DNA from: Chinchilla lanigera
Lineage: Eukaryota > Chordata > Mammalia > Rodentia > Chinchillidae
Assembly: GCF_000276665.1 (NCBI RefSeq)
Contig: NW_004955473.1
Coordinates: forward strand, 4,512,608 to 4,576,607
Length of the DNA stretch: 64,000 nt
Direction of reading: 5' to 3'
Within the stretch, counting starts at the first letter, position 1; every line of letters begins with the position of its first letter. The position numbers and the translations under genes are program-made. Shown here one piece after another: positions 57,192-64,000 of this stretch. The notes below the pieces were generated by a model, which made no database searches, was not told the DNA's origin, and was given only the letters and a program-made list of their open reading frames with translations.

Positions 57192-58610
57192 AAATAATGT
57201 GACAAGGAGAAATCAATGCATATCAGTTATAACCATCAATGTAAATGATCTCAATTCATCAATCATAAAAACAGATTGGCAGAATGGAACAAGAACCAAG
57301 ATCCAAGAATATGTTACATATAAGAAACATATTATCTCAAAAAGAAAGTGATAGACTGAAAGTAAAACATGGAAAAGAATACTAAATTTGACAGGAACCT
57401 GGAAAAAAGCAGGGATAGCTATTCTACTTTCAGACAAAATGAATTTCAAGCCAAGACTGATCAGAAGAGACAAAGGTCATTACATATTTGTTAAGAGAAC
57501 AATCCAAGAGATAGCAGTCACAAATATATATGCCCTAAATACCCACACACCCAACTGCATAAAACAAACATTAATGAACATGAAAAATCAAATAAGCAGT
57601 AACACAATTGTAATAGGGGACCACAAAGCCCATTATCAGAAATAGACAGACTGCATATAATCAGATCACAGTGCAATGAAATTGGAAATCAAGGGCAGAA
57701 GAAACCACAAAAACAGAAAAACACACGGAAATTCAATAACGCTCTCCTGAACAACCAATGGATCACAGATGAAATTAAAGAAGAAATTAGAAATTTTCTA
57801 TAATTAAACAATAATGTCAATATAGCATATTAAATTTATCAGATGCAATGAAAGCATCCTTCAAGGGAAATTTATAGCAGTGAATTCCAACATCAGAAAA
57901 ACAGAGAGAGTTCAAGTAAATAACCTAATGTTTAACCTCAAGCTTCTACTAGAAAAAGACGAGCAAAATTAAGCCAAAGCACATAAGAGGGAGGAAATTA
58001 TAAAGATCACAGCAGAAGTTAATTCAGTGGAGCCTAAGACGACAGTACAAAGAATCAACGATTCAAATAGCTGCCTCTCTGAAAGATTAAATAAAATAGA
58101 CAACCTTATCAAAAAAAAAAGGAAAAAAAGACTCAAATTCTTGAAATTAAGAATGAAAAGGGTGAAATCACAACAGATCTTGTAGAAATCCAGAAGGTCA
58201 TCAATACCTACTTTAAGAACTATACTTTAATGAGACAGAAAATGCAGACAAAATGGACAGATTGCACAATACCTATGGATTACCAAAGCTGAATGAAGAA
58301 GATATAAGATTTACCCAATATTAGTCAACGACATTAAAGAATTAATTAAAAACTTACCAACAAAGAAAAGTCCAGTCCCTGAAGAATTTAGTTCTGAATT
58401 TTACAGAGAAGACCTAATGCCACTACTACTTAGAGAAGACCTAATGCCACTACTTCTGAAAATCTTCAATGAAATTGAAAAGGAAGAAATGCTCCCAAAT
58501 TCATTCCTGGAGCAAGCATTATCCTGCTACCAGGATCCAATAAAAGAAAAAGAACTACAGGTCAATCTTCTTCATAAACATTGATGCAACAATCCTCAAT
58601 AAGATACTGG
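57192..58610 (+). pseudogene. LINE-1 ORF2, N-terminal half (broken)
   Basis: Starts near ATGTGACAAGGAG and reads ISVITINVNDLNS, then endonuclease wording (AGIAILLSDKMNFKPRLIRR in 57388-57645). Downstream sequence can be aligned with 21700-22560 of the full-length L1 but has many stops. About 1.6-1.8 kb of the polymerase region is deleted at about 58610. An 18-base tandem step (GAAGACCTAATGCCACTACT, twice near 58408-58455) is a local duplication. Confidence 0.8.
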
Positions 58611-59185
58611 CAATATATGAATGCCCCTGTTTATAGTAGCACAATTTGTAATAGCTAAACCTTGGAAACTGCCCAAGTGCCTATCATCAGATGAGTGGAT
58701 AAAAAAAATGTGGTTTTTATATAATGGAGTACTACTCTGCCATAAAGTAGGATAAACTTGAGACATTTTAGTTACATGGATACACCTTGAGACCATACTG
58801 TTAAATGAAATAAATTGGACACACATGTTTACATATTGCATTGTTTCATTTGTGTGCAAAACCACAAAGGTAAATAAGGACTAAAATGAATGATAGATAA
58901 TGGGAAGCAGGGAGAAAATGTTCAAATGGGAACTGGAACAAGGAAGGAGGGAGGGTAAAGAGAAGAAACGAAAGGGAAAAAAGAAAACAAGGAAAAATGG
59001 AAACAAAGACCTTGCAAATAAGGAGGGGAAAAAAGGTTGAAGGGAAGAAGGGAAATAGGGGGAAAAGAAGAAGCAAGAAACATAAGTTAAGATATATTAT
59101 ATATAAGTACAAATTCCCTATGATGAATGTGATCATTATGTACATCAAAAGTGTACAAATGAAATTTTAAAATACAAAATTTTGA

Positions 59186-59370
59186 GTTATATGATTGCAA
59201 GCCAAGGAATACCAAAGATTGCTGACAAACTACCAGAATCTAGGGCAAGACAAGGAAGGACTTCCCTATGGGTATAAAAGAGAGTGTCTGATAACACTTG
59301 ATCTTAGGCACATAGTTTGTGGTGTTTTGTTATGAAAGCCTGAGAAAACTACTACAGGCTCTGACACCCC
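59186..59370 (+). mobile_element. MaLR LTR 3' fragment
   Basis: AAGATTGCTGACAAACTACCAGAA, GGGCAAGACAAGGAAGG and the end TATGAAAGCCTGAGAAAACTACTACAG match the 3' part of the MLT1-like LTR at 50693 in order, with a deletion. It may be the continuation of that element beyond the L1. Confidence 0.55.
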
Positions 59371-59980
59371 ATGCTATCCCACACATTGATAACACCCTCA
59401 TCCTACTAATTCTCTGAGTCTCATGCTAGACCTCCTTTCCATGTAAATGCTCTTATTGACACTGGCCACTAACACTCCATGCTGGGCTACTCACAAAAAT
59501 GGATGTTTCCTATCCTCCTGAGTTCTTACTCTTTACACGAACCAACCCCCAAAGGGAATTCTCACACTCTTGAAGTTCTTTGCCCATTCCAAGTTGCCTT
59601 CATCTCCAGTCCTTTGTCTTACTCCAACTGACCATCTGCATCCAAATCCACCCCTTTGCATGGACACCTATGATGTCCCCTCCCCTGACTCCCTTCCCCT
59701 GACAAAAATTGTTCTAGAAGAGATGGGAAGAGAAAGAAAGGTAAAGGGAAGAGGGAGAGGTAAACAAGAGCGAGACTTGATGTTGAGAAATAAAATATGA
59801 AAGACGAAGTCATTCTTCTTCATCTCCCTTTATGGTTTATTCATTACCCTTTCTCCCTAATAATACTATTACATAAATAAATATTCATAAACATGATTCA
59901 CAATTTCAAATAAATTATATGTCAAATAAATAATTACAACAGTCTTCAGTTTGCTATTTTTGCTCAGTATTATTATTTGT
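59371..59980. other. Non-coding stretch, nothing recognised
   Basis: No gene recognised; a purine-rich patch lies at 59715-59800. Confidence 0.5.
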
Positions 59981-59984
59981 TCAT

Positions 59985-60155
59985 CTTGCAATACTGGGGA
60001 TTGATCCATGGGAATGCTGGACTACAACCTCAGCCCTTTTATTTTAATTTGAAACAGGGTCTAGCTAAATTGCCCAGGTTGGCCTTGAACTTACAATCCT
60101 CCTTCTCCAGTCTCCTTAGTAGCTGAGATCATAAGCATGGGCCACCATGCACAGC
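59985..60155 (-). mobile_element. Composite ID + B1 SINE, antisense
   Basis: ID-like block (CAATACTGGGGATTGATCCATGG, TACAACCTCAGCCC), then B1 (GAAACAGGGTCTAGCTAAATTGCCC ... AGCTGAGATCATAAGCATGGGCC). Confidence 0.75.
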
Positions 60156-60672
60156 ATCAATATTATGTTTCTGAAGTACACACTAATGTATACACCACTA
60201 AGTCTTTCAATTAACCAGGTGAAAAGCTATGTATACAGCATAATTATGTACCCAATATCCTGTTTGATAGGTGTTTTGTATACCTAACATAATTGTGGAA
60301 TTGTCTATTTCTTTTATCTCTATTATTTTTGCTTTATGTATTTTGAGGCTCTATTTTTAATGTATGTATATTTAGAATCATTGTTTTCCTGGCGGATTGA
60401 TCTTTTTCATGATGTAATGTTCCTCATTGATGTTCCCCTAAATTAAAGTCTACTTAATCTGATATTAATATGGCCACTACTGCTTTTGTAAAATTAATAT
60501 TTGCTTTGAATAACTTTTCCCATTATTTTATTTTCAACCTATATATGTCATTGTATTTAAAGTGTATCTATTGTGGATAATATATAGGTGCATTATGTTT
60601 TTCATTGACCTGTCATTCTCTGTTCTTAAATTACCAAGTTTTGACCATTTACATTTAAAGTAATAATTTTTA

Positions 60673-60779
60673 GGGGCTGGGGATTTAGCTCAGCGGCAAA
60701 GCGCCTGCCTGGCAAGTGCAAGGTCGTGAGTTCGGTTCCCGGTACTGGAGAAAAACCAAAAAAAATAAAAATAAAAAAA
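60673..60779 (+). mobile_element. ID-type SINE with 16-bp target duplication
   Basis: Near-consensus ID copy with A-rich tail, flanked by AAAGTAATAATTTTTA (60657-60672, 60780-60795). Confidence 0.93.
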
Positions 60780-60954
60780 AAAGTAATAATTTTTATTTGA
60801 GCACTTAAGTCTGCAATTTTATTATTTATTTCTATTTGGTTCCTTTATCTCTGAATCTTCTGTTTCTTTTCTTGCCTTCCTCTAGGTTACTTGAACATTT
60901 TAGAAATCTATGTTTTTATTTCTCTATTTTGCTAATTTATTTGTTTGTTTATTT

Positions 60955-61035
60955 TTGCAATGCTGAGGGTGCAAAGCAAGGCCTTATCCATAATAGGTAA
61001 CTGTTATACCACTGTGCTACACCTAAGCCCTTAGA
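60955..61035 (-). mobile_element. Older ID-like SINE, antisense
   Basis: TTGCAATGCTGAGGGTGCAAAG ... TACCACTGTGCTACACCTAAGCCC fits a diverged tRNA-derived ID block. Confidence 0.6.
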
Positions 61036-61306
61036 ATTCCACCGCAATGTATTTATAATATTTTTAATATATCTTTCTATAGTTTTCTTCATGGGTGATC
61101 TAGAAGTTCCAAAATATGTACATAGCTTACCAAAATGTACTGAATTGCTGAGTCTCGGCCCTCCGTGTGCCCCATGCAGACAGAAAATCCTCACTCAGAA
61201 GGCCTGTGAACTGCTCTCACCAGGGTTCACAGATGGACCCTCACTGCACATGCCCTACATCAAGTAAGGTACTGAAGCAGGCTCTGCATGAGCTGCTGGC
61301 ACCGTG

Positions 61307-61628
61307 GTTTGGGTCTGTGCTGTACTTGCACCCTGACCTCCTGGAGGTCACAGACACAGGCAGTCTGTGATCACTGTCATTGCAGCCCAAGTCTGGCTCA
61401 TGTGTGTGTCCTGAAGTGACTGGAGACACAGAGTCAGGTGGTCCACAAACTGTTGACCCTGGAATTCGTGTCTGGGTTTTGTCTGTACCCTGAACTGCCT
61501 GGGGACACAGAACCACTGGACCAGGATTGTGCCACCAGTGCAACCCAAGTCTGGATCATACACACACCCTGAACTGTGAAGAGATGCTGGATCAGATGGT
61601 CTGCCATCAGCTGACATCATGGTCCACG
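61307..61628 (+). repeat. ~80-bp tandem monomers in the L1 5'UTR
   Basis: Four diverged units begin at 61307 (GTTTGGGTCTGTGC), 61391 (GTCTGGCTCATGTG), 61470 (GTCTGGGTTTTGTC) and 61549 (GTCTGGATCATACA), i.e. spaced 84, 79 and 79 bp. Each continues CCTGAA/ACC..CTG then (G)GAGACACAG/GGACACAG-like sequence. A weaker fifth unit may precede them. Tandem monomers act as promoters in mouse L1. Confidence 0.75.
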
Positions 61629-61807
61629 TCGGAGGCCTGGAAGAACTAGATACACTTCACCATCTGCTGGAAAACCTCAGAATAAGCAGTGCACCTCAGC
61701 GGACACTGAGGGGCAACCCTGACCACCAGGAAAACTAGAAATACTAGTAACCTTTGCTGAGCTGCCAGGGAAGAGGGAGACTGAGCTTTCTGCATCTGAT
61801 ATCAAAC

Positions 61808-62891
61808 ATGACAAGATGAAGGGCTTAAACACAATCTCAGAACTCTACCTCTCTCAGAACAAGTCCAGGAGACACCGACATAGGAGAACTTGGTAAACAC
61901 ATGCCTGAAATTGCTGAAATGATTGCAATGGAAGAAAAGAAACAACTCCATTAAGCCGTAGAAGAGATCAGATTGGAAATAATCTCTCAGGCAAAAAATG
62001 AAATGACAGTAATAATGAAAGAAATTCTCGGCACATCTAAAGAAGAAACATATAAAAAAAATAGAAGAACATAGGGAATGATTGGAAACGTCAAATGAAA
62101 AACATAGAAATGAATTAGAATTCATGAACCAGATTCAAAGAGACATCCAAGAAATCAAAGCTTCTACTAAAACCTGCCAAAACCACTTGAATGAAGGCGA
62201 AGATAGAGTTTCAGATTTTGAAGACAGCATGGCAACTAGCGATCGTGAAAGAAAGGATCTCTTAAAATCAAAAAGGAACCAAGAAAAATCAATTCAACAG
62301 CTGCAAGATGAGGCAAAGAGGAATAACTTATGACTTAACAGGTGTCAACGAGACAGCAGAAGGCAACACAAATGACATAAAAAGAATATTTGCAGAAATA
62401 ATAGCAGAAAATTTCCCAAGTATGGAAACAGAACCTGATATACAGTAAATGAGGCATATAGAAATCCAACTAACCATAACCAAAATAAAACTACATCCAG
62501 ACATATAATAGTCAAGTTCCCAGATCTCCAGCAAAAGAACAGAATATTAAAAGCTGCTAGACAAAACAAAAAGATTACCTATAAACGAAAACCCATCAGA
62601 ATCATGGCAGACTACTCAACACAAATCATTCAATCGAGAAGAGCTTGGAGCGAAGTACTACAGGTCCTGAGACAAAACAGATTCCAAGCAAGACTGATGT
62701 ACCCTGTCAAACTATCCTTCAAATTCAATGGAGAAATAAAATATTTCCATGACAAAGAACAACTGAAGAACTTCATGAGTGCCAAACCATCATTGCAAAA
62801 AGTACTAAAAGATATTCTAGGCAGAGAAAAAAAAGACTGCAATTTGAAGAACAACAGTAGAAAGGAACAATCAAGAAGAGCAAGCAATTAA
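61808..62891 (+). pseudogene. LINE-1 ORF1 (broken, better preserved)
   Basis: RNA-binding chaperone of L1. Starts at or near ATG 61808. The frame 62082-62333 (83 codons) has the coiled-coil-to-RRM linker (QIQRDIQEIKAS, NHLNEGEDRVSDFED). The RRM follows with stops around 62330-62450. 62604-62891 (95 codons) is the C-terminal domain (RRAWSEVLQVLRQNRFQARL, YPVKLSFKFNGEIKYFHDK), ending at the natural stop TAA just before ORF2. Several stops and frameshifts disable it. Confidence 0.85.
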
Positions 62892-62915
62892 ACAAGTAGA
62901 AAAAGTAGAAAACCA

Positions 62916-64000
62916 ATGCAAGTAAATAACGTGACAATGATAAGCCAACACATATCGGTTATAACCATAAATGTAAATGGTCTCAATTCACAGGTCAAAA
63001 GAAACAGATTGGTAGAGTGGATGAAGAAACAAAATCCAGTGATATGCTGTATACAGGAAACACATTTTACTCAAAAGATAATCCATAGACTGAAAGTCAA
63101 AGGTTGGAAAACAATCCTCCATGCAACAGGAACCCAGAAAAAAAGCAGGTGTACCTATTCTGCTTGCAGACAATGTAAACTTCAAACCAACAACAATCCA
63201 AAGAGATAAAGAAGGTCATTACATACTTGTGAGGGGAAAACTCCAAGAGGATGAGATAACAATCATAAACATGTATGCACCAAATATTGGACCACCAAAC
63301 TATGTAAGACAAATCTCAACAGACATGAAGCCCCATATAATTAATAGCACTATAGTAATAGGGGACCTCAACACTCCTTTGATGCAAAGAAGTCAAGTAA
63401 ACAGAAAATCAGCAAGGAAGTAACAGATCTGAACCAAAGCTGTGAACAAATGGACTTAGTAGATGTAAACAGAGTGTTCCATCCCACAACACCAGAATAC
63501 ACATTTTTCCCAGCTGCACATGGGACTTTCTCTAAAATAGACCACATTCTAACCCATAGAGCATAACTATATAAATGCAGAAGAACTGAAATTATCCCAT
63601 GCATATTATCTGACCACAGTGCAATAAAACTGGAAATTAATAACAAAAGGAACTCCAAAAACTGCAGAAACACTTGGAAATTAAATAATAACCTCCTGAA
63701 TAACCAACAGGTCACAGAAGAAATTTAAAAATACCTACAAACAAATGAAAATGTAAATACAAATTACCGGAATCTGTGGGTTGCAATGAAAGCAGTCCTC
63801 AGAGGGAAATTTATAGTGGTGAACTCACACATAAGGAAAACAGAAAGAGAACAAAAAAATAGCCTAATATTGTACCTCAAACTTTTAGAAAAGGAAGACC
63901 AAGTCAAGCACAAAGCCCAAAGAAGGGAGGAGAATAAAAAGATCTGGGCAGAAATTAATGCAATTGAGATGAAGAAAACCCTCCAAAAAATAAATGAATC
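62916..64000 (+). pseudogene. LINE-1 ORF2, endonuclease part (broken, incomplete)
   Basis: Begins MQVNNVTMISQHISVITINV (62916-63209) with the endonuclease motifs NPVICCIQETHFT and VKGWKTILHATGTQ. A +1 shift near 63150 moves the frame to ILLADNVNFKPTTIQR (63121-63423). Further stops occur near 63420 and 63725. The polymerase domain lies outside the window. Confidence 0.88.

Larger units (their letters stand above)
53440..59185 (+). mobile_element. Rearranged LINE-1 (ORF1 replaced by a MaLR block)
   Basis: Segment 53950-54806 matches the 5'UTR/ORF1 start of the full-length L1 (T/C-rich block, then a block equivalent to 18080-18590, e.g. CTTGGGACAGACACAAA). 57171-58610 is the ORF1/ORF2 junction and first half of ORF2; from about 58611 it jumps to the last part of ORF2 and the 3'UTR, ending near 59185. 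ORF1 is missing, its place taken by 54807-57170. The 5' boundary is uncertain (53430-53950), and the two halves could be separate L1s. Confidence 0.65.
60230..61145 (-). mobile_element. Ancient LINE-1 ORF2 fragment (antisense)
   Basis: Complement of old L1 endonuclease/ORF2 sequence: TTTATGTATTTTGAGGCTC, GTAATGTTCCTCATTGATG, TTAATATGGCCACTACTGC, TTGACCATTTACATTTAAAG. An ID SINE (60673-60779) and an older ID-like SINE (60955-61035) interrupt it. Confidence 0.7.
61150..64000 (+). mobile_element. LINE-1 5' half with monomeric 5'UTR (runs off the window)
   Basis: A 5'UTR from about 61150 with ~80-bp tandem units, ORF1 remnant (about 61808-62891) and ORF2 from about 62916, continuing past 64000. 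Its reading frames are better preserved than in the L1 at 16291-24871, so it is probably younger. The left boundary is uncertain because no target duplication can be checked without the other end. Confidence 0.85.

Overview
The window is repeat-dominated mammalian nuclear DNA. I found no protein-coding exon, tRNA, rRNA or other host gene I could defend; the longest open frames are pieces of transposable elements or chance frames. Eight copies of a tRNA-Ala-derived ID-type SINE (ending ...TTCCCGGTACCGG plus an A-rich tail), many B1-type SINEs, B1+ID composites, rodent-style MaLR LTRs and a LINE-1 with short 5'UTR monomers point to a rodent. The ID variant looks to me like the hystricognath (guinea pig, chinchilla, mole-rat) form; that narrower placement is inference.

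Layout. 1-5.9 kb: a piggyBac-like MITE split by an ID SINE, ancient L1, L2, MIR and SINEs. 5.88-15.93 kb: a pogo/Tigger DNA transposon (minus strand, about 2.4 kb without insertions) carrying a 7.3-kb ERV-L-type provirus, which itself carries another LTR; a second unrelated LTR splits the transposase DNA-binding domain. The provirus keeps gag-pro-pol remnants and, unusually for this class, a decayed envelope gene with a CX6CC transmembrane-subunit motif. 16.09-25.04 kb: a solo LTR split by a full-length LINE-1 with a perfect 15-bp target duplication; that L1 is split in ORF1 by a younger truncated L1 whose 3'UTR holds an inverted scrap of endonuclease sequence.

25-50 kb: old SINEs, L2, MIR and MaLR LTRs, two neighbouring 5'-truncated L1s (30.45-31.39 and 31.5-33.19 kb), and most of the single-copy non-coding DNA, including a candidate CTCF site near 49.69 kb. 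A second copy of the LTR family found inside the provirus lies at 45.63-46.52 kb in an L2, with a clean 5-bp duplication.

50.7-64 kb: an MLT1-like MaLR provirus holding the second piggyBac-like MITE, a rearranged L1 whose ORF1 has been replaced by a 2.4-kb MaLR block with about 415-bp inverted arms, an old antisense L1, and from about 61.15 kb a LINE-1 with roughly 80-bp tandem 5'UTR monomers, ORF1 and the start of ORF2, running off the right edge.

Nothing here works as an operon or pathway. The value is in the order of insertions, the ERV-L with env, the non-autonomous piggyBac-like family and the L1 promoter organisation. Family names come from recognition by eye; copy identities were judged by reading, not computed.
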